64,000 nt of DNA from Chondrus crispus (Eukaryota > Rhodophyta > Florideophyceae > Gigartinales > Gigartinaceae), in assembly GCF_000350225.1 (NCBI RefSeq), contig NW_005179265.1, forward strand, positions 121,917-185,916. Direction: 5' to 3'. A program made the position numbers and the translations under genes. The first letter of the stretch is position 1. Each line of letters opens with the position of its first letter. Shown here in pieces: positions 33,873 through 45,900 of the stretch. Under the pieces are notes generated by a model, which saw nothing but the letters and a program-made list of their open reading frames with translations, searched no databases and was not told the origin of the DNA.

Positions 33873-34998
33873 ATGGATGACCAAACCTCTGGATCGGTCA
33901 GAATCGAGAAGCTCACCGCATCTAACTTTTACATCTGGAAGCAGAAAATCCAGCTACTGCTTGCTCTCCGAGATGTCGATCAATACGTTTTTGATGATAT
34001 CCCGGAGAATGCGACCTCAGATGACCGGAGAAAATGGATCCGTGGTGACGCAAAAGCAAAGGCAGTCATCGGACTCACGCTTTCTGATGACTACTTGCAA
34101 CATGTGCGAGGGTGTAGCAGTGCGAAAGAGACATGGGAAGCAATTGTGAATGTGTTTGAGCGTCTTACTTTGCTGAACAAACTTGCCGCCCGTCGCGACT
34201 TTTACACTGTATCCATGCTCCCATCCGAGAAAGTGCTCGTGTTCATCAATCGTGTGAAGCAACTTGCTGCCAGATTGCAGTCAATGAGTGTTGAGATTGA
34301 CGATAAAGAAATTGCAATGGCTGTGTTGAATGGCTTGCCTCCACGATTCCATAACTTGATTGTTGCCGTTGACGCACTTGGCAATGAAGATAAAGTGTTT
34401 GGACTCGAGTTTGTGAAGAGTCGTGTGCTGCAAGAAGAACAACGAGAAAGCATGAAGACCGCTTCTGCTTCATCACCACATGCACCTGCACTTATCAATC
34501 CTATGCCTATTCGACGCGATATGAAATGTACGAATTGCAATAGACATGGGCATACTGCAGCGCGTTGCTGGGGCAAGAACGTGAATGGGCGCCGACCTGC
34601 ACCGCCAGATGGGTTTCGGTCACGCAACACTGGCTTAAAGCCAAGTGCATTCGTTTCTCGAGATGACAATTCTACTGGTGCCTTTGCGGAGAGTGACTTT
34701 ATTTGCTTGCTTTCGACTTCCACTCCAGAAAAAAGGGCTGCAAACGCAAGGTCATGGCTTGTCGATTCCGGTTGCAGCGCTCACATTACGTTTGATCGCT
34801 CTTTGTTCGTTACGTATGAACAGATGCAATCTGGATCAGTCGAGATGGGCACGAAGGCTAGAGCTAATGTCGCTGGTTGCGGCGAGGTAGAATTCATGTT
34901 GAATGTGAACGGTAGTCCACATCCTTGCAAATTGTCAAACGTTTTGCACGTCCCGGATTTTGGATACTCGCTACTCTCTGTTAGCCAAATGGTCTCAA
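33873..34998 (+). pseudogene. gag-pol: CopB-1 gag and protease start, truncated by CopA-3
   Basis: Copia Gag starts MDDQTSGSVRIEKL; an in-frame ATG lies 33 bp upstream, but the downstream one matches the CopA start. The UBN2-like Gag region (NFYIWKQKIQLLLAL, WEAIVNVFER, LNKLAARRDFY, VLNGLPPRF) is followed by the CCHC knuckle CTNCNRHGHTAARC. The protease active site WLVDSGCSAHITF is in the same frame, across a run of six A residues. The frame is open to 34998, where the CopA-3 LTR begins after ...LLSVSQMV. The rest of pol is missing or displaced. Confidence 0.9.
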
Positions 34999-36254
34999 TA
35001 TTGAAAATATGCGACCACATGCTGTTATCTGGAAAGTGCAAAATCGAGCAACACGTGTACATGACTCGATGGTCCGGACCCTCACCCCATATCACCACAT
35101 GACACGTGTAAAGTCTCAGATTTTGGGGTTCTGGGGACGAAAGTGGACTTTTGGAGGGTTATGCAAATTTGCATAAATGCCGAAAATTTGCATTTTGCCC
35201 GAACCGTTATAGGGCTGGGCTACACAGGCAATACTGCAAATCTATTGGGTGTCGGTTCGAATGCTGCAATTCTATTGGTCTGTTATTGTCCACTTATATG
35301 CAGTCATGCTGGTGATATATCTTGAATGATCGGTATACGTTTTAATTACATCATTTCGGGGGTTTCAAGTTGTTCACCATGGTTGTAATGGGTAATTACG
35401 TGTGGCCTTGGCGCTGGACACTTGTGTGCGGTGTACACATGTACACATCGCCAGGTGGCTGCGTGTACGTACACTTGTACACGTCGCCTACATACGGTCC
35501 GGCGCGTGTCCGAGCACAGTACATGTGAATTAAAAGTACAAGAAGTATTTCTCGCAAGAGACATGTACTTACGCGAGTATTCAGTGTACGGGTCACGCTG
35601 TATGCGACCCTTGCATCAGCATGCGCCGTTGTACTACACTCTCGTCAGCATGCGACGTTGTACTGTGCTGTCGTTATGGTGCGCCGTTGGATGCAAGTTG
35701 ATGACAGTACTCGTGTGATTCACATCGGATATCACGTGAGATGTGTAGAAAGTCTGGATGGACATTGTTGCTATCCATGATAGTTGTCTGGCAGTGTGTA
35801 CCGAAATTAGTAAGGTACGAAACATGGGCATGCATGGGGACTGAGATATGACTGGACTTTGCGTTGTTGGAAATAGAGATATGCCAAGTTTTTCATTGCG
35901 CAAGAATATATTCTGTCATGTCTGGATGCAGATTAGTAAGATGTGAAACGATTGCATGCATAGGGCCATGGTTTACAGTCACTCGAAATTTGTAGAAACT
36001 GTTGTGCACTGATAGTCAATAGTCAATTCGTAAGGTGGAAATAGAACAGTGTGGACGGGCCAGAAGAGGACCGCGCTTGGTCGCGCACATGGTGAGTACG
36101 GTTTACCAGGTGCCAAAGTAATGGAATAGTGTAACACTCAAAGTGTATAAGTATCGCCGAAAGACGGCTCCAAGTAAACCTCGGTACCAACTCCTTCACT
36201 CACACACATCAACCTGCCCTCCTTCTTTCCCTTGCCCCTCCGAACCTACCATTA
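34999..36254 (+). repeat. CopA-3 5' LTR, divergent variant (1256 bp)
   Basis: It starts TATTGAAAATATGCG and ends TACCATTA. It is clearly more diverged from the other CopA LTRs than they are from each other, with many substitutions and small indels, yet it keeps the termini, TATA box (TATAAGTA), ACACGTG words and ATTMGTAAGG motifs. It is followed directly by the primer site. Left flank CTCAA is CopB-1 sequence. It is probably an older subfamily. Confidence 0.9.
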
Positions 36255-36268
36255 GGTTATGGGCCCAG
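36255..36268 (+). promoter_or_regulatory. CopA-3 primer-binding site (initiator tRNA-Met anticodon arm)
   Basis: GGTTATGGGCCCAG follows the LTR with no gap. It is the reverse complement of CUGGGCCCAUAACC, the anticodon stem and loop of eukaryotic initiator tRNA-Met, not of a tRNA 3' end. Drosophila copia primes in this way from a cleaved half tRNA. The site recurs at 48314, 55911 and 58013 and at 48162. Confidence 0.88.
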
Positions 36269-36289
36269 TCCCTCGCTGTCGTTTCATTG

Positions 36290-36630
36290 CATGAGTCTGT
36301 CGTTCTCGTTCCGTTGTTTCTGCCGTCGTTGTCGCTGTCGTTTTCGCTGCCGTTTCTCGTCGTTCTTTCCGCTGGTCTTCTCGCTGTCGTTGTCGCTCTC
36401 GTTCTTGCCGTCGTTCTTGGTTTTGGTTTTTGCTGCTGCTGTCGTTCTTGCTCTCTTGTGTGAATTGGTTTTGGTCATCGCCCCCGCTGTCTTCGTTGTC
36501 TTCGTTCTTGGTTTGGCTTTTGTTCTTGCTGTGGTTCTTGCTGCTGTCTCTGTTTTTGGTATTCGTCTTCGTTTCCGCTCCCGCTACCGCCGTCGTCGTC
36601 AATCTCGCATTTGGGTTTTCTTCGTTCTCT
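36290..36630 (+). repeat. Pyrimidine-rich GTCGTT/TCTCG leader tract
   Basis: This is simple-sequence-like DNA of GTCGTT, CTCGTT and TTTCGCTG words after the primer site. It is present in all CopA leaders (48350-48690, 55550-55900) and, in shorter form, in CopB leaders (58040-58290). It gives open frames on both strands, Ser/Phe/Leu/Val-rich on one and Lys/Thr/Glu/Gln-rich on the other, which I judge non-coding. Confidence 0.65.
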
Positions 36631-36631
36631 C

Positions 36632-37303
36632 ATGCAAAGTAAGTTTTGAGTTTCTTTCCATTTCCTACACATCTAAGTGATTGTCTTTGCACGTTTTGGT
36701 GGTTCTTAAGAGCAATAATTCCAAAATCTGTTACTGACGATTATCTTCATATTCCTTATTGTGAATACCTGTTTTTACGGGGTTGTGTTAGATCTGGAAT
36801 TAGTACCGGTGCGCTCTGCGCCTGGGAAGCTGGTCACCGGTCGAACGGTTCGGACATCGTAGGTCGTATCCGTTGAGGTGCTTGAGCCTGAGGATCAACC
36901 TTCGCCTCGGCTCGCGCTTCCGGGTCCGTCCTCAAAATGCGCACCATATAGGATTCCTCGTATTCCGCGTTCTGTTCCCGCACCAATAAAGAGAACTACG
37001 CATCGACTTTCTGCTCGGAAAGCGGCTGTTCTCGCGGACAAGCAGTTCAAGCGTGAGCGCAAGAGGAATCGTAAGGTGTGCCCGCGGTATAAGCGGTATT
37101 GTAAAGTGTGCGGCGTTAGTGGCAATAGTGCGAAGGCCTTTTACGACCACATTCAGTCTAGGTCTCATCGCATTCAAGTTGCCAACGCTAAGGAGACTCC
37201 GCGTTGTATCCCTTGCAATCGCGTCTTTGAGTCTCACGGGCACCTGAAGTGCCACGAGAACGGTGCCGCACACTTAAAGGTAGTTTGTGAACAGAATAGT
37301 TAG
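36632..37303 (+). pseudogene. CopA-3 two-zinc-finger gene with intron; nonsense mutation
   Basis: Proposed exon 1 is ATGCAAA (36632-36638). The intron is 36639-36791: GTAAGT donor, a TTACTGAC branch-like site at 36731, and a TGTGTTAG acceptor. Exon 2 is 36792-37303. Splicing places the ATG in frame with NLELVPVRSA and onward to two C2H2 fingers, each C-x2-C-x12-H-x5-H, the U1/matrin spacing typical of RNA-binding fingers. A TAG at 36860-36862 replaces the GAG found in CopA-5, so this copy is broken. Exon 2 has no in-frame ATG, which supports the splice model. It lies between primer site and gag. Confidence 0.65.
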
Positions 37304-37386
37304 GGATTTCATCCAAATAAATTCACATATCTGTTCGCAAATTTCTCCTAGTGCAACTTCATAGTAATCATATCAAACTTCTTAGA

Positions 37387-37436
37387 CGGGTGGGCTTGCC
37401 ATTGTGTTGACTATCGGTTAACGGCTTGGGATCCCC
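37387..37436 (+). promoter_or_regulatory. Conserved pre-gag leader block shared by CopA and CopB
   Basis: The block GGGTGGGCTTGCCATTGTG, then GTTGACTATCGGTTAAC and GGCTTGGGATCC, sits 40-90 bp before the gag ATG. It recurs almost unchanged in CopB (59064-59114, 33778-33830, 47100-47150) although the surrounding leaders differ. GTTGAC and GTTAAC can form a small stem. A packaging signal or a ribosome-entry aid is a reasonable guess. Confidence 0.55.
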
Positions 37437-37475
37437 GAACGGATTTTCAAATACTTAAAGTTTATTTGCACTAAA

Positions 37476-40400
37476 ATGGAAGATCAAGGAGGAGGAGGAT
37501 CCATCAGAATCGAGAAACTCACGGACTCCAACTTCTACGTGTGGAAGCAGAAAATACAACTTCTGCTTGCTCTACTTGATGTTGACCAATACATCGTTGA
37601 GGGAAGAGTTCCAAGTGAGGAACGCGCGGAAGAGCGTAAGAAGTGGATCAGAGGTGACAGTAAAGCTAAAGCACTGATTGGTCTCTCCCTATCAGATGAG
37701 CATCTTGAGCATGTACGTGATGTTGATACTGCTCATGAGATGTGGGAAGCTATTGTCAACGTGTTTGAGAGGCACACTTTGCTGAACAAACTAGCTGCAC
37801 GTCGTGAGTTCTACACTGTGAAGATGCTTTCCGGTGAAAAGGTGCTTGCATACATCAATCGTGTCAAACAGCTGGCAGCCATTCTCAAGTCAATGAGCGT
37901 AAACATCGATGATAAGGAGATGGCCATGGCAGTGCCCAACGGTCTGCCTGCCCGTTTCGAGGCTCTCATCGTTGCACTTGATGCTCTCGGTAATGAGGAA
38001 AAGATATTCAGTTTGGACTTTGTGAAAAGTAGTCTGCTGCAGGAAGAGCAACGAGCAAACATGAAGTCTAGCTCCTCACAGACATCGGCTCTGGTTAATC
38101 GTGCCCGGAACAATCGGGACATAAACGATTACAAATGCACGAACTGCGGTCATACAGGCCATACGGCAACCCGCTGCTGGGAAAAGGATTTGAATGGGCG
38201 TCGCCCGGCTCCTCCTAGCACATATAAACCGCGTATGTCTCAGCGGAAACAATCTGCATTTGTCACACAGAAACCTGATCCCGACATGGTTGTAAACAGC
38301 GTCGACTTCACATGTCTGATGTCGAAAGCTTCGCACACGAACGATATGGAGATGTCGCCTTCGTGGCTCGTAGATTCAGCTTGTACAGCTCAAATTACAT
38401 ATGACCGATCTCTGTTTGCGACGTATGAGCCACTTGAATCCGCCTCTGTTCAGATGGGAACCAAGGCTAGTGCAAAGGTTGCCGGCCGTGGTGACGTTCA
38501 CTTGAAGTTAAATGTGAATGGCCGCATCGAACCGTGCAAGTTGACGGATGTATTGCACGTTCCGGACTTTGCGTTCTCTCTGCTCTCTGTCAGTCGAATG
38601 ACTGAACTTGGACTAAAAGTTGGGTTCGAAAATGGAAAATGCATGATCAGACGAGGCTCAACTGTAGTGGCGACTGCGACATTGGTTGGAGAACTTTACG
38701 TTCTCGACATCGTCAGTGACATCGGATCTGCACATGCTGCCACCCTGCAAACGTGGCATGAGCGCTTTGCACATGTGCATTCTCAAGGTATTGCTTCGAT
38801 GATTCGTGACAATGTGGTAAGTGGAGTCAAACTACTTGGTAATGAGGCTAACAAAATCAACAATACTGACAATGATTGCATCTCTGAAAAATGTTCTGCG
38901 TGCGTCTACGGCAAAGCCACTCGATATGTGATCCCAAAAGAGCGGTCCTCGAGGCGGGCAGGGCATACTTCTGTCTAGACTTAGTCCACTCTGATGTTTG
39001 TGGCCCCTTAGAGGTGCAGTCCATTGGTGGTGCCAAGTACTTCATTACCTTCATAGATGATCACTCAAACTGGTCAGTAGTGTACCCTATGCATCATAAA
39101 TCAGAAGCATTTGAACGATACAAAATGTTTGCACAACTTGCTCAGACTCACACTGGTCGCAAGATCAAAGTGCTTCGCACCGATCGAGGTGGTGAGTATC
39201 TGTCCACGGAGTTTAAGTCTTTTCTGATTGCAAATGGTACTCAGCATCAAATGACGACCGCGTACACACCGGAGCAAAATGGCGTCGCCGAGCGACTGAA
39301 CAGAACTTTGGTAAACTTGGTGCGCTCCATGCTAGCGCACAAGAAAGTTACAAAGGGGTTCTGGGCAGAAGCACTTGCCAATGCAGTGTACGTTCGAAAT
39401 CGAGTCACGTCACGTGCCATTCCCCCCAAGATGACCCCATACCACTTATGAATGCAATCTGTGCCAAATGTTGGTCATTTGCGTGTTTTCGGTTCAAAGT
39501 GTTGGTATACATTACCAAAACACAACATCCAGAAACTTGACGCCCGTGCAAAGGAGGCAATGTTTCTAGGGTATGCTGAAAATACGAAAGCTTACAAGTT
39601 GTGGGATGGTGATTTGCACAAAGTGATCGTATCCAGAGATGTTACTTTTGACGAGTCCACGGGAGGCAAATCTGGTGAACCGATGGATACAAACGAGGAG
39701 GCTACAACTGATGATGACACAATCAACTTGAACATCGATGAGGAAGTTGCAGAAAATGATGCAGTGGCATCAGAAGCATCATCGCCGGATGAACAACAAG
39801 ACTCTGATGAATCCTCCAACTCCTCCCCAACTGCAGGGGAGGACGAAACCACCGAAACAGTTGACCAACACGTGGTTGAGGAAGAAACCATTGATCCGCC
39901 AACTAATCTCCGTCGGTCCACTCGCGTTCGCAAAACGCCTGGGGCGTGGTGGGCACCAGCTTTGGTGACTGCTGGACTCCTTAGCCACGCCCATGTGATA
40001 ACGGAAATCCCAAACTCGTACAAGCAAGCTATGGATTCTCCAAAAGCTCGCTTCTGGCAGAAGGGCATCGACAAAGAACTTGCTTCACAACACAAAAACA
40101 AAACATGGACACTTGTTCCAAGATCTCAAGCATCAAACGTCCTGACGTCCAGGTGGGTTTTCGGAGTGAAGCAACTTCCTGACGAGTCCGGAAAATTGGT
40201 CCAAACTGCAAAGGGACGTCTTGTGGCACGAGGCTTTCAACAAGTAGAAGGCATCGATTACACTGAAACTTTCGCCCCTGTCATCAAGTTCACAACTATC
40301 CGTCTGCTGCTGGCACTGGTTGCGCACTTTGACCTTGAGCTGCATCAGATGGACGTGGTGACTGCCTTCCTCAACGGTGACCTTCAAGAAGAAATCTACA

Positions 40401-40751
40401 TGGAGCAACCTGAAGGATGCATCGACAAAGTCAAACCTGATTCGGTGTGTAAACTTTTGAAAGCAATCTATGGTCTTAAGCAAGCCCATCGCCAATGGCA
40501 TAGTAAGATCGATGAGTTTCTGATCACTGAACTTGGTTTCAACACTACACGCAGCGACCCATGTCTTTACATTCGACGTCAAGGCAATGTCATCATGATT
40601 ATCGCGTTGTACGTGGACGATCTGCTGCTAGCTGGAAGTGACTTGGAGGCCATATTATGGATGAAAAATGAACTCAACAAACGATTCGATATGAAAGACC
40701 TTGGCGAAGCGAAGACTTGTATTGGTCTAGAGATCGACCGTATACGTTCTA
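37476..40751 (+). pseudogene. gag-pol: CopA-3 gag-pol, two inactivating changes and truncated in RT
   Basis: It starts MEDQGGGGSIRIEKL and keeps Gag, knuckle CTNCGHTGHTATRC, protease VDSACTAQIT and pre-integrase regions. Near 38958 a 5-bp direct duplication (GGGCA GGGCA) shifts the frame. Integrase continues from VHSDVCGPLE to TPYHL, where TGG has become TGA (39449-39451). The frame then resumes through the acidic linker and RT with LYVDDLLLAGS. It stops at 40751 after TATACGTTCTA, where the CopA-4 LTR begins; RNase H and the 3' LTR are not seen. The protein differs from CopA-5 by few residues, so the element was active until fairly recently. Confidence 0.93.
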
Positions 40752-41989
40752 TATTGAAAATGTGCGACCACATGCTGTTATCTGAAAAGGTCAAAATCGA
40801 GTGACACGTGTACATGACTGCACGGTCCGGGCGCTCTTACGCATATCACGACATGACACGTGTAAAATCCCAGATTTTGGGGTCCCGGGGACGAAAGTGG
40901 CCTCTCGGAGGGTCATGCAAATTTGCATAGTTTTGCCAAGTGGAACCTTTGCCCATAGCAGTATAGACTACACAGGAAATACTGCAATTCTATTGGCCCT
41001 CAGGTCTAATGCTGCAAATCTATTGGTCGAGCGTTGTCCACGTGTGCGTCATTGGCCTTGTGATGTACTTTAAATGGCCTGTATATGCCATAATTACGTT
41101 GTTTTGGGGGTTTCAAGTGGTCTGCCATGGTTGTAATGGGTAATTGCATGGAGCCCCCGGGCGGGACACATGTATCCCGTGTACACATGTACACGTCGCC
41201 AGGTGGATTCGTGTACGTACACATGTACACGCATCCAGGTGTATGCACATGAGGGTTTACAGTTTTACAGTGTCAGACTGTTTGCGATCCTGCGCGTGTC
41301 CGAGTACAGTACATGTGAATCAAAAGTACAACAAGTACTTGTCGCGAGAGGAATACAGTTGTGCGATTATTCTGTGTACGCGTCACGCTGTATGCGAGTC
41401 TTGCGTGAGCACGCGCCGTTGCACTGTGCTCTCGTCATGGTGCGCCGTTGGATGCAAGTTCATGACAGTACTCGTGTGATTGACATGTATTCTCATGTGA
41501 GTTGTGTAGAAAGTCTGGATGCACATTGTTATAACTTGCCATAATTATCTGACAGTGCTTGGCGAAATTAGTAAGGTGAGAAACAAGGATACGTATGGCG
41601 ATTGTGATATGAAAGACGTTTGCGTTGTTGGAAATAGACAAGTGCCAAGTTGTTCGTTGCACAACAGTGAAGTCTGGCATGACTGGATGCAGATTAGTAG
41701 GCTGTGAAACAGTTGCATGCATAGGGCCATGGTTTACAGTCATTTGGAATGTGTAGAAATAGTTGTGAGCTAATAGTTACGAATCGATTCGTAAGGTGGA
41801 AATCGAACAGTATGGTCGGGCCACAAGAGGACCGCGCTTGGTCGCGCATAGTAGAGTATGGTTTACTGGGAGTCGGAGTAGAGCGATAGTGTAGCACTCG
41901 AAGTGTATAAGTATCGCAGGAAAACGGCTTCAAAGTAAACCTCGGCACCAACTCCTTCACTCACACACATCAACCTGCCCTCCTTCTTT
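40752..41989 (+). repeat. CopA-4 5' LTR, main part (continues at 48288-48313)
   Basis: It starts TATTGAAAATG inside CopA-3 RT. It is cut 26 bp before its end by CopB-2; the last bases CCCTTGCC...CATTA are at 48288-48313 and are followed by a primer site. The two parts add up to 1264 bp, the normal length. It is therefore a 5' LTR, not a solo LTR. Left flank is TTCTA. Confidence 0.92.
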
Positions 41990-42928
41990 TACTGGAAGGT
42001 CAGCGGGGCAAAGGGAAATCGAAGGACGGTTGATGAGGTGAAGTTGAAGGATTGGGCACCGATTTACTTTGAGTCGCCAACTTCTGGCACTACTTATACA
42101 CTTCTGCTATCTTCTAGAACTCTACTACCAAAGACTACGACACACATACTACAAATGTATTGGCTCTAACACATGTGCCCGTCTTGCTACTCAGCCAAAC
42201 TGGCGATGGCCCAACAAACAGAACAGAAAACCCCCTTACGAATTAGCACTGTCATGACAGAGAAATTAGTAAGGCAGTACAACAAAGCACAGCAAAGCAC
42301 AAATTCCCTTACTATTCCAAATCCAGCGTGGCACAAATTCGTAAGGCACGTTTACAGCTCACACGTTGCCTTACGAATTCAAATCAATCCTGCAAGGACT
42401 GTTTACAGCGCACACGTTGCCTTATGAATCTGGATCTCTCGTGAGGTCCTGTCCACTGTCAATTACAACAGTGCACATTTTGCCTTACGAATTCAAAACT
42501 CGCGCAACGGTATCTTTGTGTCCTGCTGTACCCGTGCTGCACTCCATGGACGCTGTAAACCTTTGGCACGTGCCAGGCACCCGCCACCAAGGTTCTACAC
42601 TTTGTCTGTAAGACTGCAGGCGTACTTTACGCGTCCGACAGTGTAATGAGGACATGTGTCCAGGTCATACACGTGTCGGGCGGAGAAAATGAAACATTCT
42701 CAGATTGTACAGTACACCGCAACCGTGTACATATTTCACACGTGTACACGTTGAAAACCAAACTTGCTCCTGAAGTACTGTAGAATGCAACCGTGTACAG
42801 AAATCACACGTCTACACGTTGAAAATGAAACTTCCTCAGCTCGTCACACGGAGTGTTTGTGCTTTTACACGTGTCATACCTGTCGTTGTGTGTCATGCAT
42901 ATCAGCATGTGGTCGTAGAATTACGACA
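41990..42928 (-). repeat. CopB-2 3' LTR (939 bp)
   Basis: In element direction it runs TGTCGTAATTCTACGACC to CTTCCAGTA. It is preceded in element direction by GAGGGGAAG (42929-42937), the polypurine tract, directly after the pol stop. It is nearly identical to the LTRs at 32665-33603 and 49192-58012. Confidence 0.94.
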
Positions 42929-42939
42929 CTTCCCCTCGA

Positions 42940-45900
42940 TCACATGCTTTTACCAGAAGTAGCTATTGCAAGCCCTAGAAGTTCTACAAACTTCTGGAAC
43001 AGAACTCGCCCAAGTGCTTTCGTCAGGATATCTGCAGGCATGGAAGTGGTTGGGCAATGTGACAAAGAAATGACGTTTCTCTTAATTGCATCTCGTACAT
43101 AGTGGTATTTCACATCAACATGTTTGTTACGACGGTTGACCGATTCATTCTGTGCATACGAAATAGTCCCTGCATTGTCACACCCCATCACAATCGTGGG
43201 ATCAGAATCAAGTCCAAGAACATCAGCAACCACTTGACGCAACCAAGTCGCCTCCTTACACGCTTCACATAGTGCAATGTACTCAGCTTCACACGTCGAA
43301 GTTGCAACCACAGTCTGTTTCCGGGAACTCCAACTGATCGCTCCACCGCAGAACTTGAAAACATATCCGCTGGTCGACTTGCGAGAGTCTGAACAACCGG
43401 CCCAGTCAGCATCACTGAAGCCGAACAACTCCGGCGATTTAGATTTATTGTCAAACACGATTCCTAAGTTTCGAGTCCCTTGCACGTATCGCATTACTCG
43501 TTTCACACCTGCCCAGTGTGACTCACATGGGTTGGCAGAATGTTGAGAAAGCTTTCCAATCGCATATGCCAAGTCTGGACGAGTGCCAACCATCAAGTAC
43601 ATCAGGGATCCCACTGCCTCACGATACGGTACATTTGTTTCGGAGTCGTTTTCGGTTGAAATCGTGGTTGTGTGACCTTGTTCCATTGGAGTCAGAGACG
43701 GGTTACACGTTGACATTCGAAAACGCTCAAGCACTTTTGATGCATACTTAGTTTGAGTGAGACTCAAAGTCTTGGCGCTGCGATCCCTTTGAATTTCAAG
43801 ACCAATGCAGACTTTTGCTTCACCAAGGTCTTTCATCTCAAACCGTTTATTAAGCTCCCCCTTCATCCATTTGATGGCATCGATATCACTACCGGCGAGT
43901 AACAAGTCATCGACATAAAGTGCAATCAGCATGATAGTGTTACCGATGCGTTTAATGTAGAGACAAGGATCACTACGCGAAGTCTCGAATGCCAATTCAC
44001 CAATTAAGAAATCATCCACTTTGGCATGCCATTGACGATGTGCTTGTTTAAGACCGTAAAGTGCTTTCAAAAGTTTGCACACGTGGTCACTTTTGCTTTT
44101 GTCAATGCACCCTTCGGGTTGCTCCATGTAGATGTCTTCATCCAAGTCGCCGTTCAAAAACGCAGTCACGACATCCATCTGATGAAGTTCGAGGTCGTAA
44201 TGAGCAACTAAGGCAAGAAGTAGACGAATAGTGGTAAACTTTATGACAGGGGCATATGTCTCAGTATAGTCAAGACCTTGCACTTGCTGGAATCCACGAG
44301 CAACAAGCCTGGCTTTTGCACTTTCAACTATATTGCCATTTGCATCAGGCAGTTGCTTGACATTGAAAACCCATCTAGATGTCAAGATGTTTGACGCCTC
44401 AGATCGAGGAATAAGTTTCCAAGTTCGATTCTTAGTCTGCGAGGCAAGTTCTTTATCAATGCCGGTCTGCCAAAATGCAGCTCTAGGACCGTTGGTTGCC
44501 TGGTTGAAAGTCTTGGGACCTTCAATAGCGACATGCGCATGTGAAAAAAGAGCAGCTGTAAAGTTGCTCCTCCACCATGATCCGGGAGGTCTGCTGACTC
44601 GAGACGATCTTCGCACAGCTGGAGTCGGAGTTGGAGGAGTGACATTCGGAGTTTCGACGGCAGTTGGTACATCATCTTCATCTTCATCATTCTCACTTAC
44701 AGAATGAGCACCATCGTTTTCAAGAACCTCCTCCGAAACTTCATCCTCCTCAGAACCGACCTCATCCGTATTTGGGGTATCAGCTGTATTCCCATTGTCG
44801 CCATCGAGCAGTACAACGTCAACATCAGAGTTGATTGAATCACTTTCGTGTGCAGGAATGTCATGCATACCACATGTCGATTCATCAAACTTGACATCCC
44901 GTGACACAACAATTTTATTCAACTCTCCGTCCCAAAGTTTGTATGCCTTACTGCATTGCGAGTACCCAAGAAACATCGCTTCACGCGCTCGCAAGTCCAG
45001 CTTACGGAGCTCTAATTTTGGTAATGTATACCAACACTTTGACCCAAATACTCGCAAATGGCCAACATTTGGAGTGAAATTCATCCAAATGTGGTGCGGA
45101 GTTGTATTAACGGGCAAAGCGCGTGAAGTAACTCGATTACGTACATATACCGAAGTGGCAAGAGCCTCGGCCCAGAATCGCTTACTGACCTGTTTATGAG
45201 AAAGCATTGAGCGGACAAGATCAATCAAAGTTCGATTTAAACGTTCAGCAACACCGTTTTGTTCAGGGGTGTACGCCGTTGTGAGTTGGTGCTGCGTACC
45301 GTTTAAATCTAAATGCGACTTGAATTCCGTCGACAAGTACTCTCCCCCTCGATCAGTGCGAAGCACCTTTACTTTGCGACCAGTGTGGGTTTGAGCCAAC
45401 TTTTCATACAACTTGTATTTTGCAAACGCCTCAGATTTATTTCTCATCGTGTACACAACTACCCAGTTCGAGTGATCATCTACAAATGTAATGAAGTATC
45501 TCGAACCACCAATGGACTGTACTTCGAGCGGACCGCAAACGTCAGAATGTACCAAGTCAAGACAGTTCTGTGCTCGAGACGATGATCGCTGTTTTGGGAT
45601 TACTGATCGCGTTGCTTTGCCAAACACACACGCAGGACAAATGGGAGAGTGATTGTCAGACTTCGGATTCATTGCACTGATCACATGGCTTTGACGAACA
45701 TTGATGCCACTTACCACATTATTGTGAATCATTGATGCGATTCCTTGTACATTAACATGGGCCATGCGTTCATGTAGCGTCTGCAGGGTAACTACGTGAG
45801 CAGAAAAGGTTTCATTCATGACGTCAAGTATGTACAAATCCCCAACTTGACTCGCTGTGGCAACTACAGTTGGTCCTGCAGTAACGCGGCATTTTTCATT

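Noticed and set aside
36291-36680. Hydrophobic Phe/Leu/Val-rich ORF resembling a membrane protein in the CopA leader (also 48350-48739 and 55499-56026)
   Set aside because: It is the translation of the GTCGTT/CTCGTT simple-sequence tract. Opposite-strand frames are equally open, and after the proposed splice this frame stops within a few codons.
37476-40751. CopA-3 as an active element
   Set aside because: A 5-bp frameshift, a Trp-to-stop change, the zinc-finger TAG and truncation of RT make it inactive.
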